DNA from: an uncultured Eubacterium sp.
GTDB taxonomy: Bacteria; Bacillota; Clostridia; Oscillospirales; Acutalibacteraceae
Length of the DNA stretch: 5,530 nucleotides
Assembly (NCBI GenBank): GCA_902462495.1
Contig: CABQCC010000101.1
Span: forward strand, 1 to 5,530
Reading direction: 5' to 3'
In this document: piece after piece, positions 1 through 5,530 of the stretch
Position numbering within the stretch: the first letter of the stretch is position 1
Layout of the letters: every line of letters starts with the position of its first letter
The notes under the pieces: model-generated
Seen by the model: only the letters and a program-made list of their open reading frames with translations
What the model was told of the DNA's origin: nothing
Databases searched by the model: none
Position numbers and translations under genes: made by a program

Positions 1-563
1 CCATTAATAAGCTCGTTCCGGGTATTGTTGGTCCTCTTTTCAAAGGTGGTGTAAAGAGTTTGTCACCTAGTAACTCTCTTGAGCCAAAGAATGACTGGCA
101 GGAAACAAGCAGCGGAAAGGTTGACAGAACTGTATCTCATCTTACTCCTGATGACATTCTTGCAGTAAATGTTACTGATAATGGCGACGGCACAATTACA
201 ATGGTATTGCAGCCAAAAGCACAGCTTCTTGCTATGCCTGGGGAGGACTCACAGGGTCGTTTCTTCAATGTTCTTGGTGACATTTCAGGCGTTGTAGAAA
301 GTATTACAGTTCTTTCGTTCTCTGAAGGTACTATTGATGAGAATTTCGTTGTTAACTATGCCGGCGGTACAGGTACTATTAAGATTAATGTTGCTAATAA
401 GGAAATCGTTGAAGCTGATTACGATATGCATGTTCATATTGATGTAAAGCACGCTAATGTTGCAATCATCAAGAATAAGAATGCATCACTTGATGTCAAG
501 TACACAAACCACTTCCCGGCTTCTGACCAATATCTCAAGGATCACCTTGTAACAATTAAATAA
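1..563 (+). CDS. C-terminal part of an unrecognised, probably secreted protein (5' end outside window)
   Basis: The frame is open from the left edge (first whole codon at base 3) to TAA at 561-563, giving 186 visible residues, so the true start lies upstream. The TTG at 60 is not a convincing start because the frame continues through it and no Shine-Dalgarno precedes it. The visible part has no cysteine, no membrane segment and no sortase motif. It is rich in alternating hydrophobic/polar stretches typical of beta structure, for example NGDGTITMVLQPK (visible residues about 60-72), NYAGGTGTIKINV (about 118-130) and YDMHVHIDVK (about 140-149). The pattern of a 'LTPDDI' segment, an NGDG turn, a long strand, an 'FFNVLGDI' segment and a C-terminal strand pair recalls uncharacterised secreted proteins of Ruminococcaceae. 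That resemblance is from memory and unverified. No catalytic motif is seen and I assign no function. The gene ends a transcription unit, with a terminator 17 bases after the stop. Confidence 0.8.
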   Translation, partial: INKLVPGIVGPLFKGGVKSLSPSNSLEPKNDWQETSSGKVDRTVSHLTPDDILAVNVTDNGDGTITMVLQPKAQLLAMPGEDSQGRFFNVLGDISGVVESITVLSFSEGTIDENFVVNYAGGTGTIKINVANKEIVEADYDMHVHIDVKHANVAIIKNKNASLDVKYTNHFPASDQYLKDHLVTIK

Positions 564-618
564 TAAATTCTATAAAGATTTAAAGGTAGCTTCGTGCTAC
601 CTTTATTTTTGCGATAAT
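547..618 (+). promoter_or_regulatory. Weak candidate promoters for the DMT transporter
   Basis: Two candidates exist and neither is comfortable. The first is TTGTAA (547-552), an 18-base spacer and TATAAA (571-576). It would start RNA near base 583, inside the terminator hairpin, and put that hairpin at the 5' end of the mRNA. The second is an extended -10, TGCGATAAT (610-618), with no good -35. It would start RNA near 625, downstream of the annotated ATG at 619. Both are by-eye matches in A+T-rich sequence. Confidence 0.25.
581..610 (+). terminator. Intrinsic terminator after the first gene
   Basis: A perfect 10-bp stem (581-590 TAAAGGTAGC pairing with 596-605 GCTACCTTTA) has a 5-base TTCGT loop and is followed directly by TTTTT at 606-610. 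It begins 17 bases after the upstream stop codon. Its T tract ends only 8 bases before the ATG of the next gene, so it separates two transcription units in very little space. Confidence 0.9.
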
Positions 619-1566
619 ATGAAAGATTCAAGTAAAAAACTTCAAAATATTTTTGTCGTTTGGGGAATGGCGGCAATTTGTTGTTGCCTTTGGGGCAGTG
701 CGTTTCCCGTAATTAAAATTGGATATAGCCTTTTTAACATTGATTCATCAGATACTGCGTCGATAATTCTGTTTGCAGGTATTCGTTTTATTCTTGCAGG
801 TGTTTTGACAGTTGTTATATTTAGCGCAGTTAATAAAAAAATTGTTAAGCCTAAAAAGACTTCAATCAGCAAAGTTTGCGTTTTGGCATTGTTCCAAACA
901 GTCTTGCAATATTTGTTTTTCTATATCGGACTTGCCCACACAACAGGAGTAAAATCAAGCATTATTGATGGCTCAAGCACATTTTTTGCAATAATCATTT
1001 CTGTTTTTATTTTCAAGCAGGAAAAGTTTACCGTGTCAAAAATCATTGGCAGTTTGCTTGGCTTTTCAGGTGTTGCGCTCGCAGGACTTTCGGGAAGTAG
1101 GGAAGGATTTTCATTTCAGTTTGGCGACATTATGCTTTTGATTTCGGCAATCTCCTATGCCAGTTCATCCGTTTTTATGAAGAAATACAGCAATGACGAT
1201 GAACCTGCTGTACTTTCGGGTTATCAATTTATACTTGGCGGTGCAGTTATGACAGTTGTTGGTTTGGTTATGGGCGGGAAAGTGTCAACCGATAATATAA
1301 AAGGCGTTCTTGTTCTTTTGTATCTCGGCTTCATTTCTGCAATAGCATACTCGCTTTGGGGACTTTTGCTCAAATATAACGATGTTTCAAGAGTTACCGT
1401 TTGTGGCACAATGACACCGATTTTCGGCTTTACTCTTTCTTATCTTCTCCTTGGTGAAGATAACGGCAAGTTAGTTTATAAGCTTATCGGTTTGCTTTGC
1501 GTTGTCGGCGGAATGGTTATCGTTAATCTTAATTTTAATAAAAATAAAAAAGAAAAATCGTTGTAA
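619..1566 (+). CDS. EamA/DMT-superfamily membrane transporter
   Basis: This 315-residue protein has the length and layout of the drug/metabolite transporter superfamily: two EamA repeats and about ten membrane helices, roughly at residues 12-35, 48-70, 84-106, 112-132, 138-157, 168-187, 197-217, 228-250, 257-278 and 285-305. Family hallmarks include WGSAFPVIK at 25-33 in helix 1, GLAHTTGVKSSII at 104-116 closing the first repeat, and TPIFGFTLSYLLLGE at 266-280 in the second. It acts in the cytoplasmic membrane. Members export or import amino acids, nucleosides and other metabolites, and the substrate cannot be read from sequence. Helix 1 holds three consecutive cysteines (21-23), and the tail is lysine-rich (307-313). 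The ATG at 619 is chosen because helix 1 begins at about residue 12, but there is no Shine-Dalgarno. An internal Met17 (base 667) would cut into helix 1. Transporter class is near certain; the start is less so. Confidence 0.93.
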   Translation: MKDSSKKLQNIFVVWGMAAICCCLWGSAFPVIKIGYSLFNIDSSDTASIILFAGIRFILAGVLTVVIFSAVNKKIVKPKKTSISKVCVLALFQTVLQYLFFYIGLAHTTGVKSSIIDGSSTFFAIIISVFIFKQEKFTVSKIIGSLLGFSGVALAGLSGSREGFSFQFGDIMLLISAISYASSSVFMKKYSNDDEPAVLSGYQFILGGAVMTVVGLVMGGKVSTDNIKGVLVLLYLGFISAIAYSLWGLLLKYNDVSRVTVCGTMTPIFGFTLSYLLLGEDNGKLVYKLIGLLCVVGGMVIVNLNFNKNKKEKSL

Positions 1567-1585
1567 ATTACAGCGATTTTTCTTT
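1549..1585. terminator. Bidirectional terminator shared by the transporter and rnhA
   Basis: A 17-bp stem (1549-1565 with 1569-1585, one G-T wobble at 1561/1573) closes a 3-base loop. On the plus strand the 3' arm ends TTTTTCTTT. On the minus strand the hairpin is followed by a T-rich tract (complement of 1540-1548), so it can serve both converging genes. The 5' arm overlaps the last codons and stop of the transporter gene, and the 3' arm ends 3 bases from the rnhA stop codon. Confidence 0.88.
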
Positions 1586-1588
1586 ATG

Positions 1589-2026
1589 TTATAAGTATTT
1601 TTGATATTCTTCAACAGCCAATTTGTCGCATATTTCGTTGTATTTGTGGCCGTTGTGACCCTTGACCCATACAAATTCGACTTCGTGAATATCAAGCTGT
1701 TTTAGCATTTCTTCCCACAAGTCAACATTGAGTGCAGGTTTTTTATCGGATTTTTTCCAATTATTCTTTTTCCATGAATAAACCCAACCTTTGTTTATCG
1801 CATCGCAAACATATTTGCTGTCTGTTGTGAGGATAACTTTGCATGGCTCTTTAAGTGCTTTGAGTGCTTCAATAACGGCAGTCATTTCCATACGGTTGTT
1901 GGTTGTGTTTTTTTCGCTGCCCGAAAGCTGTTTTTCATTTTCTTTGTAAACGAGCACTGCACCCCAACCACCAGGTCCGGGATTTCCACTGCATGCTCCG
2001 TCTGTATAAATATTTATTTCTTTCAT
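1589..2026 (-). CDS. rnhA: Ribonuclease HI
   Basis: This 145-residue protein is full length for bacterial RNase HI, the cytoplasmic endonuclease that cuts RNA in RNA-DNA hybrids such as primers and R-loops. All expected catalytic residues are visible: Asp9 in YTDGACSGNPGPGG, Glu47 in NNRMEMTA, Asp69 in LTTDSKYV, His124 in VKGHNGH and Asp134 in NEICDKLA. Residues about 78-107 (the NKGWVYSWKKNNWKK region, then DKKPALNVDLW) match the basic protrusion of the E. coli-type enzyme used for hybrid binding. There is no N-terminal hybrid-binding domain. The ATG at 2026 (reverse strand) is supported by a GGTGA ribosome binding site (2033-2037) with 6-base spacing. The gene stands alone, converges on the transporter and diverges from rnjA. 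Confidence 0.97.
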   Translation of the reverse strand: MKEINIYTDGACSGNPGPGGWGAVLVYKENEKQLSGSEKNTTNNRMEMTAVIEALKALKEPCKVILTTDSKYVCDAINKGWVYSWKKNNWKKSDKKPALNVDLWEEMLKQLDIHEVEFVWVKGHNGHKYNEICDKLAVEEYQKYL

Positions 2027-2044
2027 TTTTTATCACCGAGGTAT

Positions 2045-2073
2045 ATTCTATCATTAAATTTGATAATAATCAA
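2045..2073 (-). promoter_or_regulatory. Candidate rnhA promoter (extended -10)
   Basis: Read on the minus strand, TTGATT (2068-2073) is followed by a 17-base spacer and TAGAAT (2045-2050), which is preceded by TG as an extended -10 (TGATAGAAT, 2045-2053). The predicted RNA start near 2037-2038 leaves a leader of only about 11-12 bases, with the GGTGA ribosome binding site almost at the 5' end. Assigned by eye in A+T-rich DNA. Confidence 0.5.
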
Positions 2074-2096
2074 TATGGATTATATTTTAATATTCC

Positions 2097-2125
2097 TTGA
2101 CAACAGCGTTATAATAATTTAAAAT
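2097..2125 (+). promoter_or_regulatory. rnjA operon promoter, near-consensus SigA type
   Basis: A perfect TTGACA -35 (2097-2102), an exact 17-base spacer and TAAAAT as -10 (2120-2125, five of six consensus bases) form a strong housekeeping promoter. Transcription should start near 2132, giving a leader of about 47 bases to the rnjA ATG. It is the only strong promoter seen upstream of rnjA-rplI-dnaB. No second promoter is evident in the short gaps between those genes. Confidence 0.8.
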
Positions 2126-2161
2126 ATATTTAATTGTTTATGCACGGAAAAAATATTTTTA

Positions 2162-2178
2162 AGGAGGATTTTTAATTA
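2162..2178 (+). promoter_or_regulatory. Strong rnjA ribosome binding site with long spacing
   Basis: AGGAGG at 2162-2167 is a full Shine-Dalgarno core, but it stands 11 bases before the ATG at 2179, longer than usual. An in-frame TAA at 2173-2175 rules out any start further upstream, so 2179 is fixed as the earliest possible start. An A+T-only palindrome (AAAAATATTTTT, 2149-2160) lies immediately upstream. Confidence 0.85.
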
Positions 2179-3951
2179 ATGACAAATCAAAAAAAGGTGC
2201 CGACAGGTGACGAAAGAAAACGGAATTCTAAGCGTCGCTATTACACAAAAAAGAGAGCACCGAAGAAAGCGGTATCTCTCCCGCCTGTTGAGCAGGAGAA
2301 AGTACGCATTTCTTTTTTAGGCGGTATGAATGAAATCGGAAAGAATATGACGCTTTACGAATACAAAAGCGATATGTTCATTGTTGACTGCGGTCTTGCG
2401 TTCCCAACAGCGGAACTTCCGGGTGTTGACCTTGTTATTCCTGATTTTACTCATGTAATCAATAACCAAGAAAGAATCAGAGGTATAATTGTAACTCACG
2501 GACACGAGGACCACATCGGCGGTCTTGCATATCTTTTGAAGCAGGTTAACATTCCTGTTTATGCAACAAAGCTTACAATCGGTCTTATTAAGGGTAAACT
2601 TGAGGAACACGGACTTCTCAATAAGGTTAAACTTGTTGAGATTAAGCCGAGAGATAACATTACGCTCGGCTCATTTAATATTGAATTAATCCATGTAAAC
2701 CACTCAATCCCCGATGCTGTCGGTCTTGCAATCAGATGTCCTGCCGGAATTATTATTCAAACAGGCGACTTTAAGATTGACACAACACCTGTTGACGGTG
2801 ATATGATTGACCTCCCTCGCTTTGCAGAATACGGTAAAAAAGGTGTTCTTGCGCTTCTTTCGGATTCAACCAACGCAGAGCGTCCGGGTTGTACTATGAG
2901 CGAAAAGAATGTCGGCGAAAGTTTTGAACTTCTTTTCCGCAAAGCAAAGAATAAGAGAATTATCGTTGCAACCTTTGCTTCAAACATTCACAGAGTTCAG
3001 CAGATTATTGATGTTGCAAACGCAAGAGGCAGAAAGGTTGCCGTTATCGGCAGAAGCCTTGAAAATCTTGTTAAGGTCGGCGAAGAATTAGGCTATCTTA
3101 ATGTGCCAAAGAATATTCTTATCCCGATTGACACCATTAAAAATTATCCTGACGATAAACTTGTTATTATCACAACAGGTTCACAGGGTGAGCCTATGTC
3201 CGCTTTAACAAAAATGGCTTTTGGTGAACATAGGAAGGTCACAATTACTCCCAACGATTATGTTATTATTTCTGCAACCCCAATTCCGGGCAATGAAAAA
3301 ATGGTCGGCGGCGTTGTAAATGCTCTTATGAAGCGTGGTGTAGAGGTTATCTATGAAAAGATGTATGAAGTCCACGCATCGGGTCACGCTTGTCAAGAAG
3401 ATTTGAAATTGATGATAGGTCTCGTAAAACCTAAATATTTCATCCCTGTTCACGGTGAGCAAAAGCATTTGATGAAGCATGCACAGCTTGCAAAGGCAAT
3501 GGGTATTGATGAAAAGAACATTTATATTGCTGAAATCGGCGAAACTATCGAGTTGACAGATTCGTATATTAAAAAAGTCGGCACTGTTCCGTCAGGCGAT
3601 GTTTATGTTGACGGACTCGGCGTCGGCGATGTCGGAAATGTTGTTCTCAACGACCGTAAACGACTTTCGCAGGACGGCTTGATTATTGTTGTTGCAACCA
3701 TTGATGCGCACGGCGGTTATGTCGTTTCAGGTCCTGATATTGTTTCTCGTGGATTTGTCTATGTAAAGGATAACGAGGAACTTATGAATGCTGCCCGTGA
3801 CCTCGCTTGCAGAGTCATTGATGAGCAATACGACAGCAAGTATCACGACTGGAATTCGGTTAAAACAAAGGTGCGTGACGAAATTTCTCGTCTTATGTAT
3901 GAAAAAACAAAGCGCTCACCTATGATACTTCCTATTTTTATGGAAATATAA
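2179..3951 (+). CDS. rnjA: Ribonuclease J (metallo-beta-lactamase/beta-CASP RNase)
   Basis: This 590-residue protein is an RNase J, the 5'-to-3' exonuclease and endonuclease that drives mRNA turnover and rRNA maturation in bacteria lacking RNase E. Residues about 41-215 begin the metallo-beta-lactamase core, with the start motif FLGGMNEIGKN (46-56). The zinc-binding signature THGHEDHIGG gives His107, His109, Asp111 and His112, followed by His175 (VNHSIPD) and Asp197 (QTGDFK). The beta-CASP region (about 220-410) holds ATFASNIHRVQQ (264-275) and TTGSQGEP (332-339). HASGHA (399-404) and PVHGEQKH (423-430, His425) complete the active-site and RNA-binding motifs. Residues about 465-590 are the C-terminal domain used for oligomerisation. 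The first 41 residues are a Lys/Arg-rich, probably disordered extension, making it longer than B. subtilis RNase J1. No catalytic residue is missing. J1-type versus J2-type is inferred from the intact active site. It is the first gene of a likely operon with rplI and dnaB. Confidence 0.96.
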   Translation: MTNQKKVPTGDERKRNSKRRYYTKKRAPKKAVSLPPVEQEKVRISFLGGMNEIGKNMTLYEYKSDMFIVDCGLAFPTAELPGVDLVIPDFTHVINNQERIRGIIVTHGHEDHIGGLAYLLKQVNIPVYATKLTIGLIKGKLEEHGLLNKVKLVEIKPRDNITLGSFNIELIHVNHSIPDAVGLAIRCPAGIIIQTGDFKIDTTPVDGDMIDLPRFAEYGKKGVLALLSDSTNAERPGCTMSEKNVGESFELLFRKAKNKRIIVATFASNIHRVQQIIDVANARGRKVAVIGRSLENLVKVGEELGYLNVPKNILIPIDTIKNYPDDKLVIITTGSQGEPMSALTKMAFGEHRKVTITPNDYVIISATPIPGNEKMVGGVVNALMKRGVEVIYEKMYEVHASGHACQEDLKLMIGLVKPKYFIPVHGEQKHLMKHAQLAKAMGIDEKNIYIAEIGETIELTDSYIKKVGTVPSGDVYVDGLGVGDVGNVVLNDRKRLSQDGLIIVVATIDAHGGYVVSGPDIVSRGFVYVKDNEELMNAARDLACRVIDEQYDSKYHDWNSVKTKVRDEISRLMYEKTKRSPMILPIFMEI

Positions 3952-3963
3952 AGGAGAATTGAT

Positions 3964-4407
3964 ATGAAAGTAATTTTAAAGGCAGATGTAAAATCACTCG
4001 GCAAAAAGGGTGATTTGGTAAATGCAAGTGACGGATACGCAAGAAACTTCCTTTTTCCAAAGGGTCTTGCTGTTGAAGCAAATGCAACTGCAATGAACGA
4101 ATTTAACAATAAAGAGCAGTCAAAGAAATTCCACAAGGCAGAGGAAATCAAGGCTGCCGAAGAAGTTAAGGCTCAAATTGACGGCAAAACTTTTGCTCTC
4201 AAAGCAAAGGCAGGAGTTAACGGCAAACTTTTCGGTTCCGTTACCGCAAAAGATGTTGCCGCTAAAATCAAAGAAGAAATGAACATTGATATTGATAAGA
4301 GAAAAATCTCAATGACAGACATCAAGGCTTTTGGCACAGTTAAAGCCGAAATTAAGGTTTATCAGGGCGTTGTTGCAACAATCAGCGTTCAAGTTACGGA
4401 ATTATAA
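3964..4407 (+). CDS. rplI: 50S ribosomal protein L9
   Basis: This 147-residue protein has the normal L9 length and architecture. An N-terminal 23S rRNA-binding domain (about 1-45) carries the family signature GYARNFLFPKGLA (24-36). A long, charged connecting helix (about 42-73) is rich in Lys, Glu and Ala. A C-terminal domain (about 76-147) contains GKLFGSVT (87-94) and the closing strand segment IKAFGTVKAEIKVYQGVVAT (residues 120-139). L9 binds the large subunit near the L1 stalk and supports reading-frame fidelity. The AAGGAG ribosome binding site (3951-3956) overlaps the rnjA stop codon, and only 12 bases separate the genes, which points to co-transcription and perhaps translational coupling. 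dnaB follows after 18 bases, the widely conserved Bacillota rplI-dnaB order. Confidence 0.97.
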   Translation: MKVILKADVKSLGKKGDLVNASDGYARNFLFPKGLAVEANATAMNEFNNKEQSKKFHKAEEIKAAEEVKAQIDGKTFALKAKAGVNGKLFGSVTAKDVAAKIKEEMNIDIDKRKISMTDIKAFGTVKAEIKVYQGVVATISVQVTEL

Positions 4408-4412
4408 TTTAT

Positions 4413-4425
4413 AGGGTAATTTAAA
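4413..4425 (+). promoter_or_regulatory. Weak ribosome binding site of dnaB
   Basis: The only purine-rich match before the dnaB ATG at 4426 is AGGG (4413-4416) in an otherwise A+T-only gap. It is much weaker than the AAGGAG of rplI and the AGGAGG of rnjA. This suggests lower translation of the helicase than of L9 from the same message; that consequence is inference. Confidence 0.5.
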
Positions 4426-5530
4426 ATGGCAGAATTAAATGTTACATTACCATATAATCTTGAAGCGGAGCAAAGTGTTCTCGGCAGTATTCTGATTGAC
4501 AATAAGTGTATGGCTGACGCAAACCTTTATTTGCGTGCGGATTATTTCTATCTTCCACAGCATAAAGCTATATACAGCGCAATGGACTATCAGTTTATGA
4601 ATAACGGCGGTGCTATTGACCCTGTTATCATTGCCGATGCTCTTACAAAAGACGGAAAGTACGATTTGGCAGGCGGTAAGGATTATCTTATGCAACTCGC
4701 AAATGTCGTTCCGTCAACCGCTAATATAGAAAAATACGCCAAAATTGTTCAAGAACAGTACTATCTGCGTAATCTTATTCAAGTTTCGCAGAGTATTATT
4801 GAAGATGCAACAAGTGGTGTTGGCACTGCAAATAATATTCTTGACAGTGCTGAACAAAGAATTTATGACATTCGTGAAGGTAAAACAGGCAAAGGCCCTG
4901 AAAAAATTGCCGATGTCATTATGAATAAGGTTTATCCCGAATTAAAAAACAGAACAGGTGAAAACAAGGACGATTATCTTGGGATTTCAACAGGCTTCGG
5001 TCTTCTTGATAAGTATATTACAGGTCTTAATAAATCCGACTTTATTCTTATCGGCGCTCGTCCTGCTATGGGTAAAACTTCGTTTGCTCTCAACCTTGCA
5101 CAAAATATCACTATGGGTGCAAGAAAGCGTTGCGTTTTCTTCTCACTTGAAATGACAAAGGAACAGCTTGCAGAAAGATTGCTTGCTTCTCAAGCCGGTA
5201 TTGAATCGCAAAAGTTCAGAACAGGTGAGCTAACAAATGACGAGTGGATAAGACTCGGTAATGCACTTTCGGCATTCCACGATGTTGAACTTTACCTTGA
5301 CGATACAGCGGCAATTACCGTTCCTGAAATAAAATCTATTGTTCGTCGTCTTAAAAATGTGGATTGTATTTTGATTGACTACCTCGGACTTATTCAGTCT
5401 GCCGTACATAAGGAAAATCGTGTACAAGAGGTGTCCGAAATCACAAGAAACCTCAAAATGATGGCAAAGGATTTGAACATTCCTGTTATCTGTTGTGCAC
5501 AGCTTTCCCGTGGTACAGAGGGCAGAGGCA
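4426..5530 (+). CDS. dnaB: Replicative DNA helicase DnaB (3' end outside window)
   Basis: The frame opens at ATG 4426 and runs off the right edge without a stop, giving 368 residues of a family usually about 440-470 long, so roughly 80-100 residues are missing. DnaB is the hexameric helicase that unwinds DNA at the replication fork. The N-terminal domain (about 6-110) has PYNLEAEQSVLGS (9-21), as expected for contact with primase and loader. A linker follows (about 150-185), then the RecA-like motor: STGFGLLD (188-195), Walker A GARPAMGKTSF (210-220, Lys217), SLEMTKEQL with the catalytic Glu242, Walker B ILIDYLG (315-321, Asp318) and the sensor-like CAQLSR (357-362). Walker A and B are uninterrupted, so there is no intein at those common sites. 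It follows rplI by 18 bases with no terminator between, so it is probably the third gene of the rnjA operon. In Bacillus this gene is named dnaC. Confidence 0.97.
   Translation, partial: MAELNVTLPYNLEAEQSVLGSILIDNKCMADANLYLRADYFYLPQHKAIYSAMDYQFMNNGGAIDPVIIADALTKDGKYDLAGGKDYLMQLANVVPSTANIEKYAKIVQEQYYLRNLIQVSQSIIEDATSGVGTANNILDSAEQRIYDIREGKTGKGPEKIADVIMNKVYPELKNRTGENKDDYLGISTGFGLLDKYITGLNKSDFILIGARPAMGKTSFALNLAQNITMGARKRCVFFSLEMTKEQLAERLLASQAGIESQKFRTGELTNDEWIRLGNALSAFHDVELYLDDTAAITVPEIKSIVRRLKNVDCILIDYLGLIQSAVHKENRVQEVSEITRNLKMMAKDLNIPVICCAQLSRGTEGRG

Noticed and set aside
60..563. TTG at 60 as the start of a complete 167-residue gene
   Set aside because: The frame is open to the left edge, the encoded sequence upstream looks protein-like, and there is no ribosome binding site; this is the tail of a longer gene.
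667..1566. Transporter starting at the internal Met17
   Set aside because: It would remove the beginning of the first membrane helix, and the GGGGA before it touches the ATG with no usable spacing. Kept only as an alternative if RNA starts near 625.
1903..2100. Plus-strand 65-codon open reading across rnhA and the divergent promoters
   Set aside because: It runs antisense to rnhA catalytic codons and through promoter elements, with no ribosome binding site or protein-like composition.
2079..2103. Minus-strand TATAAT (2079-2084) with TTGTCA (2098-2103) as rnhA promoter
   Set aside because: The spacer is 13 bases, too short. The 2045-2073 pair has 17 bases and an extended -10.
2097..2115. TTGACA with the perfect TATAAT at 2110-2115
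   Set aside because: The spacer is only 7 bases, too short for a sigma-70 type promoter; TAAAAT at 2120-2125 with 17 bases fits.
2122..2131. Palindrome AAATATATTT as an operator
   Set aside because: Short A+T-only palindromes are expected by chance in this A+T-rich gap, and it overlaps the -10 element.
642..4695. Antisense and out-of-frame open readings over the transporter, rnjA, rplI and dnaB
   Set aside because: They lie wholly or largely inside confidently identified genes, have low-complexity or unlikely protein sequence and no ribosome binding sites; they are shadows of the real genes.
4426..5530. Intein in dnaB, a common insertion site in this family
   Set aside because: The motor domain is continuous from Walker A through Walker B to the QLSR motif with no insertion up to residue 368; the missing 3' part cannot be judged.

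Overview
The window reads as a stretch of conserved chromosome from an A+T-rich Gram-positive bacterium of the Bacillota, most likely class Clostridia and plausibly a gut Ruminococcaceae/Oscillospiraceae relative. The grounds are a full-length RNase J, a strong AGGAGG ribosome binding site, a rplI-dnaB gene pair, intrinsic terminators with T tracts, and an opening gene that resembles secreted Ruminococcaceae proteins. The taxonomic placement is inference, because no 16S or other marker is present.

Layout. (1) Bases 1-563 hold the 3' end of an unrecognised plus-strand gene, closed by a clear terminator (581-610). (2) Bases 619-1566 encode a ten-helix EamA/DMT-type transporter on the plus strand. 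Its start lies just after that terminator and has no visible Shine-Dalgarno. (3) A 17-bp stem (1549-1585) forms a shared two-way terminator between the transporter and the convergent minus-strand rnhA (RNase HI, 1589-2026). (4) A 152-bp divergent intergenic region (2027-2178) carries a near-consensus promoter for rnjA on the plus strand and a plausible extended -10 promoter for rnhA on the minus strand. (5) rnjA (2179-3951), rplI (3964-4407) and dnaB (4426 to beyond the window) are tightly spaced with no terminator between them and look like one operon.

How the genes fit together. The right-hand side is an information-processing neighbourhood: RNase J for mRNA decay and RNA maturation, ribosomal protein L9, and the replicative helicase DnaB. 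Divergent to it is RNase HI, which removes RNA from RNA-DNA hybrids. Co-expression of rnjA, rplI and dnaB is inferred from spacing. The transporter and the first gene have no evident functional tie to this group.

I found no CRISPR array, RNA gene, insertion sequence, riboswitch or frameshift, and no convincing undescribed system. All gene-length stretches are explained, and no gene-free gap exceeds about 150 bases. The points worth a second look are regulatory details: the transporter start squeezed against a terminator, a terminator stem that encodes a protein C-terminus, a tiny in-frame ORF over the rnjA ribosome binding site, and rnjA sitting where gdpP lies beside rplI in Bacillus.
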